From: Nocardioides sp. L-11A
GTDB taxonomy: Bacteria; Actinomycetota; Actinomycetes; Propionibacteriales; Nocardioidaceae
Direction: 5' to 3'
Length of the DNA stretch: 64,000 bases
Assembly (NCBI GenBank): GCA_029961745.1
Contig: CP124680.1
Span: 372,001 to 436,000, forward strand
Below, in pieces: positions 26,235-34,581 of the stretch. The notes under the pieces are model-generated. The model worked only from the letters and a program-made list of their open reading frames with translations. It had not been told where the DNA came from and did no database searches. Positions within the stretch are counted from its first letter, which is position 1, and the number at the start of each line of letters is the position of its first letter. A program made the position numbers and the translations under genes.

Positions 26235-27349
26235 GCACCACGAAGAAGATCCGGGTCGGCTGGATCCACCGCGCGACCCACGCGGAGTCGTCGAACGGCT
26301 GGCTGCGCGGCCACGAGCTCGGCCGCGCGGCCCTGGAGGCCGCTCTCGGCGACCGGGTGGACACCGAGGTCGTGGTCGGCGCCGGCCGGGGCGAGGGATT
26401 CGTCGCCGCGGCCCGCGACTTCGGCGAGCGCGGCTTCGACCTGGTCTTCGCCTGCGACAGCCGCGGCGGGCTCGAGGTGCTGCCGGTCGCCGCCGAGTAC
26501 CCCGCGACCCGGTACATGCACAACCAGGGCGTGGACCTGGCCCCGAACTTCGGCACCTTCCGCGACGCGCGCGACGAGCACGCCTACGTCTCCGGCCTGC
26601 TCTGCGGCGGGATGAGCCGCTCCGGTCAGCTCGGCTGCATCGGCGGCGCCCCCGGCCCGACGGACCTGCAGATCGCCAATGCCTGGGCGCTCGGCGTGCG
26701 CGCCGCCAACCCCGACGCCGTCATCCACGACCGCTGGGTGGGCAGCTACTTCGCGGACGACCAGGTCGAGCGGGAGCGTGCGGCGGTGCTGGACCTGGTC
26801 GACCTCGGCGTCGACACCTTCGGCGGCACGCTGGTCGAGATGCCGACCATCACGGCGCTGGCCTCGGAGCTGGGTCTGTGGTCGATGGGCCGTGACCCCC
26901 GCTCGATCGACCAGCCGTCGGTCCTCGACGTCGCCTACGTCGACTGGGCCCCGTTCTACATCGCCGAGGCGCAGGCTGTGCTCGACGGGCGGTGGCGCGC
27001 CCGGCACGTCTACCTGCGGGCGCGCGACGGCGTCGTACGCAACTCGCCGCCGTCGTCGGTGGTGCCCGCGGAGGTGGCGGCGCGAGCGCTGGACGCCGCG
27101 GAGCGGCTGCGGGCGGGCACCCTCGACATCTGGCGCGGACCGATCAAGGACCACACCGGCCGGGTCCGGGTCCCCGCCGGCCAGACCCTCGCCGACGTGT
27201 ACGACGGCCCGGCTCCCGAGCCCGACCTGCCGGCCGACGCGGCGTACCTCACCTCGGTGCAGGCGGCCTGGCTGGTCGAGGGCTTCGTCGGGACCGTCGA
27301 TCCCGAGCAGGAGTGGCTCGCGGTGGCCGCGGAGACCCGTGCTCTCTGA
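26231..27349 (+). CDS. BMP/PnrA-like ligand-binding protein without signal peptide
   Basis: 372 residues related to the basic membrane protein (BMP) family of nucleoside- or purine-binding receptors. The periplasmic-binding fold is suggested by IRVGWIHRATHAESSNGWLRGHELG, GFDLVFACDSRGG, YVSGLLCGGMSRSGQLGCIGG and VRAANPDAVIHDRWVGSYFAD, which parallel the family segments for binding-cleft and hinge. Usual members are lipoproteins, but this chain starts with VSTTKKIRVGW and has neither hydrophobic leader nor lipobox, so it should be cytoplasmic, as is the Med regulator of Bacillus. GTG 26231 overlaps the LLM stop. A sensor, chaperone or enzyme role is possible. Confidence 0.75.
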   Translation: MSTTKKIRVGWIHRATHAESSNGWLRGHELGRAALEAALGDRVDTEVVVGAGRGEGFVAAARDFGERGFDLVFACDSRGGLEVLPVAAEYPATRYMHNQGVDLAPNFGTFRDARDEHAYVSGLLCGGMSRSGQLGCIGGAPGPTDLQIANAWALGVRAANPDAVIHDRWVGSYFADDQVERERAAVLDLVDLGVDTFGGTLVEMPTITALASELGLWSMGRDPRSIDQPSVLDVAYVDWAPFYIAEAQAVLDGRWRARHVYLRARDGVVRNSPPSSVVPAEVAARALDAAERLRAGTLDIWRGPIKDHTGRVRVPAGQTLADVYDGPAPEPDLPADAAYLTSVQAAWLVEGFVGTVDPEQEWLAVAAETRAL

Positions 27350-27356
27350 CCTGCCC

Positions 27357-27389
27357 GTGCCGTCGGGGTACGGCACTAATCTTCTGGCC
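27357..27389 (+). promoter_or_regulatory. Putative promoter/operator of the GntR gene
   Basis: GTGCCGT (27357-27363) and ACGGCAC (27370-27376) form a perfect 7-bp inverted repeat with a 6-base spacer, directly followed by TAATCT (27377-27382), a fair -10 box. The ATG at 27390 is only 7 bp further on and no ribosome site is seen, so the transcript may be leaderless. The repeat may be the autoregulatory site of the GntR protein. Confidence 0.45.
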
Positions 27390-28154
27390 ATGGCAGCCAC
27401 CCCCGGTCCCGAGTCGGTGCGTTCGGCGCGGGCCTTCGAGCTCGCGGTCGAGAGCGTGATCGACTACATCGAGCGCTCCCGGGTCTCCGTCGGCTCCCGG
27501 CTGCCGGGGGTGGCCGAGCTCGCCGAGGCGCTCGACGTCTCGAAGCCGACCGTGCGCCAGGCCCTGGCCGCCCTCCAGGAGAGCGGGATGCTGGCGGTCC
27601 GCCGCGGCGGCGGCGCCGGGGTCTACCTCATCTCGGAGCTGGCCCCGGTCTTCGTGATCTCCAGCGACGTGCTGCACGAGGAGCAGATCGTGGAGGCGCT
27701 GACCGCCCGCCGGGTGATCGAGGGGGCCGTCACACTGCACGCGCTGCAGGTCGCGACCGACCAGGACCTCGCCGAGATCGACCGCTCCGTGGCGCTGATG
27801 GTCGAGCACGTCGACGACCCGGTGCTCGGCGCGCGGGCGCACGCCAAGTTCCACCGCGCGGTCGCCCGCGCCAGCCAGAGCCGGCAGCTCGTCGACGCCA
27901 CCCACGCGATCAACCGGTTGCTGGCGCCGGTGCGGGCGACGTACCCGCCCGCCGGCAAGGACGACCGCACCACCCTCGTGGTGCACCGCCGGCAGGCCGA
28001 GGTGATGCGCGACCGCGACGCCGAGGCGCTCGGCGTCGTGATGGACGAGCACTTCCGCCAGCTGGAGGACGTCGTGGCCGCGCGGCGCGGTGTGTCCTGG
28101 GCGGACCTGTGGGGTCCGGCCGGCCCGCCGACCGGGCTGCGGCTCGCGCTGTGA
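27390..28154 (+). CDS. GntR-family transcriptional regulator (FadR/FCD subfamily)
   Basis: 254 residues. The winged helix spans about residues 15-80: SRLPGVAELAEALDVSKPTVRQALAALQESGMLAVRRGGGAGVYL is the textbook GntR recognition unit. The rest is an all-helical FCD domain with acidic and histidine residues that could hold a metal (HAKFHRAVARAS, and MDEHFRQLEDVV). FCD regulators sense carboxylic acids or amino-acid derivatives. It is followed with a GTGA overlap by the amidohydrolase gene and probably controls itself, the hydrolases and the exporter, and perhaps the importer upstream. Confidence 0.92.
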   Translation: MAATPGPESVRSARAFELAVESVIDYIERSRVSVGSRLPGVAELAEALDVSKPTVRQALAALQESGMLAVRRGGGAGVYLISELAPVFVISSDVLHEEQIVEALTARRVIEGAVTLHALQVATDQDLAEIDRSVALMVEHVDDPVLGARAHAKFHRAVARASQSRQLVDATHAINRLLAPVRATYPPAGKDDRTTLVVHRRQAEVMRDRDAEALGVVMDEHFRQLEDVVAARRGVSWADLWGPAGPPTGLRLAL

Positions 28155-29392
28155 GGGTCCTGCTGAGCCGGGCCCGGCTGGCCGGCGGTCGGCCGACCGA
28201 CTCCCTCGCCGACGTTCTCGTCGAGGACGGGCGCGTGGTGGCGACCGAGGCCGCCGGGACGCTCGACGGGGTCGACGGGGTCGACGGGGTCGACCACATC
28301 GACCTCGACGGACGGCTGCTGCTCGGCGCCTTCGCCGAGCCGCACGCGCACCTCGACAAGGCCGGGACGGTCGACGACGTCGCCAACCCGGCCGGCGACC
28401 TGTCCGGAGCCGTGGCGGCCTGGCGCGCCCACCGCTCGACCCTGTCGGTCGAGGACATCGCCCGGCGGGCCCGGTCCGCCGCCCTGGACGCGCTGCGGCG
28501 CGGCACCACCGCGATCCGCACCCACGTGGACGTCGGTCCCGGCGTCGAGCTGCGCGGCGTCGATGCGCTGGTGGCGGTCCGCGCCGAGCTGCGCGACCTG
28601 GTCGACGTCCAGATCGTCGTGATGTCCTACCCGCTGTCCGGCGACCCCGACGCCGCCGCGGCGGCCCGCCGCCGTCTCGAGGAGGCGCTGGAGCGCGGCG
28701 CGGACCTGGTCGGGGGTACGCCGCACGGCGAGCCCGATCCGGCGGCGGCGATGAGCGTCGCGCTGGACGTGGCCGACCGGTTCGGCCGGGGTGTCGACCT
28801 GCACATGGACGAGCACCTGCGTCCCTCGCTCGACGTCGTGGAGCTCGCCCGGCTCAAGCGCGCCGGGTTCGCGCACCCGGTCGCGGCGAGCCACCTGTCC
28901 AGTCTCGCGATGCGCACGGAGGCCGAGCAGCACGACGTCGCCCGGGTGCTGGCGGAGGCGGGCGTCGATGTGATCGCGTGCCCGGCGACCAACCTCTACC
29001 TCCAGGCCCGGGACCGGCCGAGTGCGCCGCCACGGGGGCTCACCGCCGTCCGTGCGCTGCTGGCCGGGGGCGTGCGCGTCGCCGGCGGCGGCGACAACGT
29101 CCAGGACCCGTTCAACCCGCTGGGCAGCGGCGATCCGTTGGACAGCGCGCAGTTGCTGGTGCTCGCCGGCCACGTCCCACCCGACCAGGCGGTGACCATG
29201 GTCGGAGACGGGGCCCGAGCGGTCCTCGGCCTGCCCGCGGCCGGAGTCACCGTGGGCGCGCTCGCCGACCTGGTCGCCGTACGGGCGGGCTCGGTGCGCG
29301 AGGTCGTCGCCGAACGCTCGGCGGACCGGATCGTGCTGCGCCGCGGGCGGGTCGTCGCGCGCACCACGCAGACCGCCGAGGTGGCGTGGTGA
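28151..29392 (+). CDS. Cytosine-deaminase-like amidohydrolase
   Basis: 413 residues from GTG 28151 (overlapping the GntR stop). The metal motif H65-x-H67 lies in EPHAHLDKAG, followed by TAIRTHVDVG, the catalytic-site VDLHMDEH, ASHLSSLA, and near the end GGDNVQDPFNPLGSGD, which matches the D-x-x-x-DP-x-x-PLG motif of cytosine deaminase. Relatives deaminate or dechlorinate pyrimidines and triazines or hydrolyse cyclic amides. The exact substrate is open. A tandem GACGGGGTC (three copies near 28266-28292) adds a GVDGVDGVD insert near the N-terminus. A second member is encoded at 47596. Confidence 0.85.
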   Translation: MRVLLSRARLAGGRPTDSLADVLVEDGRVVATEAAGTLDGVDGVDGVDHIDLDGRLLLGAFAEPHAHLDKAGTVDDVANPAGDLSGAVAAWRAHRSTLSVEDIARRARSAALDALRRGTTAIRTHVDVGPGVELRGVDALVAVRAELRDLVDVQIVVMSYPLSGDPDAAAAARRRLEEALERGADLVGGTPHGEPDPAAAMSVALDVADRFGRGVDLHMDEHLRPSLDVVELARLKRAGFAHPVAASHLSSLAMRTEAEQHDVARVLAEAGVDVIACPATNLYLQARDRPSAPPRGLTAVRALLAGGVRVAGGGDNVQDPFNPLGSGDPLDSAQLLVLAGHVPPDQAVTMVGDGARAVLGLPAAGVTVGALADLVAVRAGSVREVVAERSADRIVLRRGRVVARTTQTAEVAW

Positions 29393-30255
29393 CACCGACC
29401 GACGAGGCATGGCGGGCCCTGTCGCCGGCCGACCTGGCGCGGGAGTACTCGCCGAGCTCGATGGTCGCCTCCATCGACGCCGAGCTCGACGTCTACGCCG
29501 CGGCCAGCGATGCCGCCCGGAGCCGACACCCGCACACCGAGCATGCCTACGGTCCGGGCGCGCGTCAGCGACTCGACCTGTTCCATCCCGGTGGCATTAC
29601 GCCGGTGCCGGTCCTCGTCTTCGTGCACGGCGGCTACTGGCAGGCCGAGTCCAAGGAGCGCGCCTGCGGTGCGGCACCGGACGTCCTGGCCGCGGGTGCG
29701 GCGTACGTCGCGGTCGAGTACACCCTCGCTCCGGCGGCCTCCCTGGCGCAGATCGTGGCGGAGTGCCGCGCAGCACTCTCCTGGTTGATCGGGCACGCCG
29801 CGGAGCTGGGCATCGACCCGGCGCGGATCCACCTCGCGGGCAGCTCGGCGGGCGCCCACCTGGCGGCGCTGCTGGCCCTCGACGACCCCGCGGCGCTCGG
29901 ACCCGGCGCCGAGATCCGGACCGCGTCGCTGCTCAGCGGCGTCTACGACCTGCGCCCGCTGGTCGGCACCTACGTCAACGACCCACTCGGCCTCGACGAG
30001 CCGACCGCGTGGGAGCTCAGCCCGCTGTCCCGCGTCCACGCGTCCGACGTTGCGCTGGTCGTCACCTGGGCCGAGCACGAGACGGCGGAGTTCAAGCGCC
30101 AGAGCCGGGCGTTCGCCGCGGCCTGGCAGGCGTTCGGCAACCGGGTCGATGTCATCCCGGACGCGCCGCGGTGCAACCACTTCGACCTGCCTCTCGACCT
30201 GGCCGCTCCCGCGACCGCGCTGGGGCGGACGGTCCGCGGGCTGCTGCATGGTTGA
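29389..30255 (+). CDS. Alpha/beta hydrolase, kynurenine formamidase-like
   Basis: 288 residues from GTG 29389. HGGYWQ starting at H80 is the oxyanion-hole motif of the animal-type arylformamidases, and GSSAGAHLAALL supplies nucleophile S153; H264 in CNHFDLP is the catalytic histidine. These match the kynurenine formamidase type of the esterase/lipase superfamily, which hydrolyses N-formylkynurenine. With tryptophan dioxygenase and kynureninase 10 kb upstream on the same strand it would complete the path to anthranilate. The HGGYW motif also occurs in other carboxylesterases, so the substrate is a prediction. Overlaps its neighbours at both ends (GTGA; 8 nt). Confidence 0.72.
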   Translation: MTPTDEAWRALSPADLAREYSPSSMVASIDAELDVYAAASDAARSRHPHTEHAYGPGARQRLDLFHPGGITPVPVLVFVHGGYWQAESKERACGAAPDVLAAGAAYVAVEYTLAPAASLAQIVAECRAALSWLIGHAAELGIDPARIHLAGSSAGAHLAALLALDDPAALGPGAEIRTASLLSGVYDLRPLVGTYVNDPLGLDEPTAWELSPLSRVHASDVALVVTWAEHETAEFKRQSRAFAAAWQAFGNRVDVIPDAPRCNHFDLPLDLAAPATALGRTVRGLLHG

Positions 30256-31477
30256 GCTCCGCCCCGTGACCCCCGCCACGCGCCGGGGGAGCCGATGGGG
30301 GCCGCGCGCGCTGCTGCTGGTCGTCGGCGTGGCGGTGCTCGCCTTCAACCTGCGTCCCGCACTGGTGGCCGTCGGGCCGCTGACCGGGCAGCTGCGCGCC
30401 GACACCGGACTCACCGCCGCCGCGACGAGCATGCTGACCACGCTGCCGCTGCTGTTCTTCGCCGTGCTGTCGCCCCTCGCCCCCGGGCTGGCGCGCCGGA
30501 TCGGCCTGGAGCGGGCACTGGTCGCCTCGGTGCTCGTGCTGCTGGCCGGCTGCGCCGTCCGACTGGTGCCCTCGATCCCCGCCCTGTACCTGGGCTCCGC
30601 AGTGATCGGGATCGGCATCGCGGCGGCCAACGTCCTGGTCCCGGTGGTCATCAAGCGCGACCTCGCCGACCACCTCGGCGCCGCCATGGCGCTGTACTCC
30701 GTGACCCTCAGCCTCGGGGCGGCCGGTGCCGCCGGGGCCGCGGTGCCGCTCGGGCACGCGTTGGGGCTCGACTGGCGTGGCGCCCTCGGGCTGTGGGGGA
30801 TCCCGGCCGTGCTCGCCGGCGGGCTGTGGCTGGCCATCCAGCGGCGGGCGGGCTCGCGTCCGCAGGTGACCCCCGTCGACGTACCGTCGGCGACGGTGCG
30901 GGTCTGGCGGTCGCCGACCGCGTGGGCGGTCGCGGCCTACTTCGGCCTGCAGTCGGCGGTGTTCTACACGCTGACGGCCTGGCTGCCCGAGGTGCTGCAC
31001 GATGCCGGCCTGGACGAGACGGCGGCCGGCGTGATGACGGGTGTGCTGAGTGCCAGCGGCGTCGCCGGCGCCCTCGTCCTCCCGCTGTTGGCCGTCCGCG
31101 CGCGGTCCCAACGGCTCCTGGCCGCCCTCTGCGCGGCGGTCATCGGGACCGGCATCGCCGGCCTGGCGCTCGCTCCGGGGTCGGGAGTGGTGGGGTGGAC
31201 CGTGCTGCTCGGGCTGGGCTGCGGCGGCGCGGTCGGGCTCGCGCTGACCCTCTTCGCCCTCCGCGCCCGACGGCCCGCCGGAGCCGCCGCCCTGTCCGGC
31301 ATGGCGCAGTCGATGGGCTACGCCCTGGCGGCGCTGGGGCCGCTGCTGATCGGCGTCCTCCACGACCGGACCGGCGGGTGGGGCGCCCCCCTGGCGGCGC
31401 TGATCCTCGCGTCGGCGCTGCTGGCCGGGGTCGGCGTGCTGGCCGGGGCCGACCGGTACGTCGACGACCCGGCGTGA
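30248..31477 (+). CDS. MFS transporter, CynX/NimT family
   Basis: 409 residues with about 12 hydrophobic segments. FNLRPALVAVGPLTGQL in the first helix is the signature of the CynX/NimT (cyanate/nitroimidazole) branch of the major facilitator superfamily. An inner-membrane exporter or importer of a small anionic or heterocyclic compound is likely. ATG 30248 lies 8 nt inside the hydrolase gene, so it is part of the operon that begins with the GntR gene and may export an end product such as cyanate, anthranilate or a ring-cleavage product. This is the last gene before the hairpin at 31500. Confidence 0.87.
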   Translation: MVELRPVTPATRRGSRWGPRALLLVVGVAVLAFNLRPALVAVGPLTGQLRADTGLTAAATSMLTTLPLLFFAVLSPLAPGLARRIGLERALVASVLVLLAGCAVRLVPSIPALYLGSAVIGIGIAAANVLVPVVIKRDLADHLGAAMALYSVTLSLGAAGAAGAAVPLGHALGLDWRGALGLWGIPAVLAGGLWLAIQRRAGSRPQVTPVDVPSATVRVWRSPTAWAVAAYFGLQSAVFYTLTAWLPEVLHDAGLDETAAGVMTGVLSASGVAGALVLPLLAVRARSQRLLAALCAAVIGTGIAGLALAPGSGVVGWTVLLGLGCGGAVGLALTLFALRARRPAGAAALSGMAQSMGYALAALGPLLIGVLHDRTGGWGAPLAALILASALLAGVGVLAGADRYVDDPA

Positions 31478-31499
31478 CCTGCCCCGGGATCTGACCGCC

Positions 31500-31554
31500 G
31501 TACCCGGCATCTCGGTCGTGATCCGAGCCGATCCACGACCGAGATGCCGGGTAC
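31500..31554. repeat. Perfect 21-bp inverted repeat; member 1 of a hairpin family, possible terminator
   Basis: Arms at 31500-31520 and 31534-31554 are perfectly complementary (starting GTACCCGGCATCTCGG) around a 13-base loop with GATC. It lies 22 bp after the MFS stop. No T-run follows. Two more copies with clear sequence similarity lie at 42943-43007 and 46774-46834, both also at gene ends. Confidence 0.75.
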
Positions 31555-31582
31555 GAGGGGGGTTCACCCGGATCGCCCGTCG

Positions 31583-31637
31583 GATGTCCCCACGACGGGG
31601 GACATCTGGTCACCCTCCCCGCTGAGGCCGCATGCGG
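31583..31637. promoter_or_regulatory. Small hairpin and palindrome upstream of the surface-protein gene
   Basis: GATGTCCCC (31583-31591) pairs with GGGGACATC (31598-31606), and CCGCATGCGG (31628-31637) is a palindrome. Both lie in the 176-bp stretch between the large hairpin and the GTG of the surface protein gene. Their role is unknown; leader structure or regulator site are both possible. I see no clear -10/-35 pair here. Confidence 0.4.
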
Positions 31638-31730
31638 AGCCTCGCTCGGATCGTGCATCGTGCTCGCGCTGGACGGCAGGTCCGCCGGTGAGCGCGCGGG
31701 GCGCGATGACGTGGAGAAGGGGACTGATCA

Positions 31731-33938
31731 GTGAGAACGACGACACAGAAGCAGCGGACGCGCCGGACATGGCCGGCCGCGGTCGCCGCGGTGGCCGGTG
31801 CCCTGGTGGCAGGGGCCCTGGCGGTGCCGGTGCCGGCAGCGACCGCGGAGCCCGGACCGGGTGACCAGGTCTATGTCGGGCCGAGCATGCAGGGCTACTC
31901 GGGTACGGCGATCCACGGCGTGTACGCCGAGCCGCCGGCCGATCCCGGCAACCTGGGCACGCCGGACTACTGGGCCTACTGCATCGAGCACGACATCTCG
32001 GCCGGGTCGCACATCACGGGCGGGCTGGGCGAGGCCGCGGACTTCCTCGGCAACAACCACTTCACCGACCCGGCCATCCAGGGCAAGGTCCTGTGGGTGC
32101 TCGCCCACAGCTACCCGGCGCTGAGCCTGGCGGACTTCGGTGCTGCCGCCGGCGTGCCGGGCATCTCCGCCGACGACGCGATCGAGGCGACCCAGTACGC
32201 GATCTGGCGCTACACCGACCTCACCTTCGACGCCCCCTGGGTCTGGGAGACGCAGGACTCGCAGGACGCCTACTGGTATCTCGTCAACGGGGCGAACGCC
32301 AGCGGCGGCCTGACCCCGGCAGACCTTCGCGCCACCGCGGAGATCGCTGGTCCCGCGGCCGTGCAGCAGGCCGACTCGCTGGTCGGCCCGTTCACCGTGA
32401 GCACCAGCCAGCCGACCGCCCAGGTCTCGGTCGCGCCCGCGTTGACCGTGACCGACGCGAGCGGGACGCCGGTCGACACCGCCGCCGTGGTCGACGGCCA
32501 GCAGCTCTACCTCGACCTGCGCGGCACGCTGAGCGCCGGCTCGGCCACCGTCACGGTGACCGCGACCGGCTCGGGCGCCAACGGCAGCATCATCTCGGTG
32601 CCCAAGCAGCCGGGAGGCACCGCGACGCCCGGCGATCACGCGCAGTCCATGATCCTGATCGCGCCGAGCACGGCCACCGTCACCGACTCCGCCGCCGTCG
32701 CCTGGGTGGCGCCGTCGATCGGCACCAGCCTGGTCGACGCCGCCGACGGCGACCGGGTGCTGCCGGCCGCGGGTGGCACGGTGATCGACGCGGTCGCCTA
32801 CCAGAACCTGACGCCGGGCACGTCGTACACGATCACCGGTGAGCTGGTCCGCAAGTCCGACGGCTCCGCGACCGGCATCACCGGCTCGGTCACCTTCACC
32901 CCGACTGCGGCACAGGGCAGCATCGACGTCCACTTCACCGTCCCGGCCGGGTACGCCGGGCAGCAGCTGGTGGCCTTCGAGGAACTGGCCGTGACCGGGT
33001 CCGCGACCGTCCTGGCCGAGCACAAGGACATCGACGACGCGGCTCAGACGGTCAGTGTGACCGCCGACAGCACACCCGGCCCGGCTGCGGTGTCCCTGAC
33101 GACGGAGACCTCGAAGGCGACGGTCAAGCCCGGCGCCGAGGTGTTCGACACCGTCACCATCAGCGGGTTCGTCCCCGGGCACGGCGCGACCGGCTCCGCC
33201 ACGCTCTACGGGCCGTTCGCGACGCGCGATGAGATGGCCTGCACGCCCCAACACGCGGTCGGCACGGTGTCCTTCGCCCCGGCGAACGGCGTGATCCGGA
33301 CTCCCTCGGTGAAGGTGGCCCGCACCGGCTACTACACCTGGGTGGCCGCGACGACGGCCGACAGCCGCAATGCGGCGGCCACGCACGCGTGCGGTCTGGC
33401 CTCGGAGACGACGCTGGTGCGCAAGCCGTCGTACCGTGCGCCCGTCGTGGCGACCGGGTTCAGCTCCCCGGGCGCCGACGTCGCCGGCCGGCGCAAGGCG
33501 ACCCGGCTCAGCATCCCGTCCCTGGGCGTCAACGCCCGCACCACGATGGTCGGGATCAAGAAGGGCGCCGTGCAGGTCCCGGGCCAGGTCGCCCGCACCG
33601 GCCAGCTGCGGAAGTCGGCCGCGGCCGGCGACCTGATCGGCACCACGGTCATCGCCGGGCACGTCTCGGACCGGCACGACCGCCCCGGCGCCTTCTGGAA
33701 GCTGACCCGGGTCCGTCCCGGCCAGGTGGTCACGGTCCGCGAGGGCAACCGGACGGTTCGCTACCAGGTCGACTCCGTCGAGCGCTTCTCGCGCGCGAAG
33801 CGGCTGCCCCAGCGGTTCTTCTCGACCGTGGGCGAGCACCGGCTGGTGCTGATCAGCTGTGCCGGCCGGGTGACCACGGCCGGCGGTGGCTTCCACTACC
33901 GCCAGAACGTGGTGGTCACGGCGACCCCGCTGGACTGA
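31731..33938 (+). CDS. Secreted thioester-domain (TQXA) / VaFE-type adhesin fused to a C-terminal sortase domain
   Basis: 735 residues. Signal peptide 1-40 (RTRRTW, then AAVAAVAGALVAGALAV, cleavage near ATA-E). Residues 45-165 form a TQXA thioester domain: C84 in YCIEHD and Q155 in ATQYAIW are the residues that form the internal Cys-Gln thioester in Gram-positive adhesins. Residues about 330-450 resemble a VaFE/T-Q ester repeat (Q-QLVAFEEL at 410-419). A further Ig-like domain follows (about 455-565). The last 150 residues are a class F/D-like sortase: LSIPSLGVNA, TVIAGHVSDRH with catalytic H644, LVLISCAGR with C710, and R724 in HYRQNVVV. No LPxTG motif or C-terminal membrane helix is visible, so attachment is unexplained. 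Adhesin and sortase domains normally sit in separate proteins. Confidence 0.85.
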   Translation: MRTTTQKQRTRRTWPAAVAAVAGALVAGALAVPVPAATAEPGPGDQVYVGPSMQGYSGTAIHGVYAEPPADPGNLGTPDYWAYCIEHDISAGSHITGGLGEAADFLGNNHFTDPAIQGKVLWVLAHSYPALSLADFGAAAGVPGISADDAIEATQYAIWRYTDLTFDAPWVWETQDSQDAYWYLVNGANASGGLTPADLRATAEIAGPAAVQQADSLVGPFTVSTSQPTAQVSVAPALTVTDASGTPVDTAAVVDGQQLYLDLRGTLSAGSATVTVTATGSGANGSIISVPKQPGGTATPGDHAQSMILIAPSTATVTDSAAVAWVAPSIGTSLVDAADGDRVLPAAGGTVIDAVAYQNLTPGTSYTITGELVRKSDGSATGITGSVTFTPTAAQGSIDVHFTVPAGYAGQQLVAFEELAVTGSATVLAEHKDIDDAAQTVSVTADSTPGPAAVSLTTETSKATVKPGAEVFDTVTISGFVPGHGATGSATLYGPFATRDEMACTPQHAVGTVSFAPANGVIRTPSVKVARTGYYTWVAATTADSRNAAATHACGLASETTLVRKPSYRAPVVATGFSSPGADVAGRRKATRLSIPSLGVNARTTMVGIKKGAVQVPGQVARTGQLRKSAAAGDLIGTTVIAGHVSDRHDRPGAFWKLTRVRPGQVVTVREGNRTVRYQVDSVERFSRAKRLPQRFFSTVGEHRLVLISCAGRVTTAGGGFHYRQNVVVTATPLD

Positions 33939-33941
33939 CCG

Positions 33942-34526
33942 TCAGGCCAGACCCAGCAGCCGCGCGGCCAGCCGACCCACGAGGTCGGCTGCGTCCGCGG
34001 GGACCGGCTCGGGCGCCCGGAGGTACTGACCGACCACGGCCAGCGGGAGCCCGAGCAGGGCGAAGGAGACCTCGTCGGCCGGTACGCCGGTCGCGCCCGC
34101 GACCGAGCCGACCGCGGCGCCCAGCGCGGCGTCGCGGCGGTCGCGGGCCGCCGCGTGCTCGGCGATCCGCGCGGCCGGCCAGGTGTCGGGATCGAAAGCG
34201 CGCGGACCGGCGTGGAGGACGGCGGCGCGTGCCGGCTCGGCCCGGCACCACGTGACGATCCAGGCGGCCGCGCCGACCGCGGTCTCCGGCGTCGGCGCCG
34301 CGCCGAGCCGGTCGTGGTAGTCGGTCTCGAACCGGTCCGCGGTGCGCTGCCACAGGTCCGCGAGCAGCGTGCCGCGGTCGGGGAACCGGTGGTAGACCGA
34401 GCCGCTGGGGGCACCGGCCGTCCGGGCGACGGCACTCATCGTGACCGCCCGGGCGCCGCCCGCGGCGAACAGCTCCGCGGCGGCGTCGAGCAGGGCGTCG
34501 CGGGTGTGGAGGACGGATCGACCCAT
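33942..34526 (-). CDS. TetR-family transcriptional repressor
   Basis: 194 residues. The N-terminal helix-turn-helix is clear: LLDAAAELFAAGGARAVTMSAVARTAGAPSGSVYHRFPDRGTLLADLW. The ligand-binding C-terminal domain is Ala-rich and of standard length. It is divergent from the PPOX-family gene; two identical 16-bp palindromes fill the short gap between them and must be its operators. The stop lies 3 bp from the end of the sortase-fusion gene, tail to tail. It should repress itself and the PPOX gene. Confidence 0.93.
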   Translation of the reverse strand: MGRSVLHTRDALLDAAAELFAAGGARAVTMSAVARTAGAPSGSVYHRFPDRGTLLADLWQRTADRFETDYHDRLGAAPTPETAVGAAAWIVTWCRAEPARAAVLHAGPRAFDPDTWPAARIAEHAAARDRRDAALGAAVGSVAGATGVPADEVSFALLGLPLAVVGQYLRAPEPVPADAADLVGRLAARLLGLA

Positions 34527-34530
34527 GGTC

Positions 34531-34575
34531 GTAGAGACTAGTCTCTAGATTTTAGTAGAGACTAGTCTCTAGATT
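34531..34575. promoter_or_regulatory. Two identical TetR palindromes (operators)
   Basis: TAGAGACTAGTCTCTA occurs twice, at 34532-34547 and 34556-34571, starts 24 bp apart, within a 21-bp direct repeat that also includes the flanks. Both lie in the 55-bp gap between the divergent TetR gene (ATG 34526) and PPOX gene (ATG 34582). Any promoter for either gene must overlap them. Confidence 0.85.
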
Positions 34576-34581
34576 GGCTCC

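Noticed and set aside
28266..28292. 9-bp tandem repeat GACGGGGTC in the amidohydrolase gene
   Set aside because: In frame and short (three copies); a simple slippage insert in a variable loop and not a separate element.
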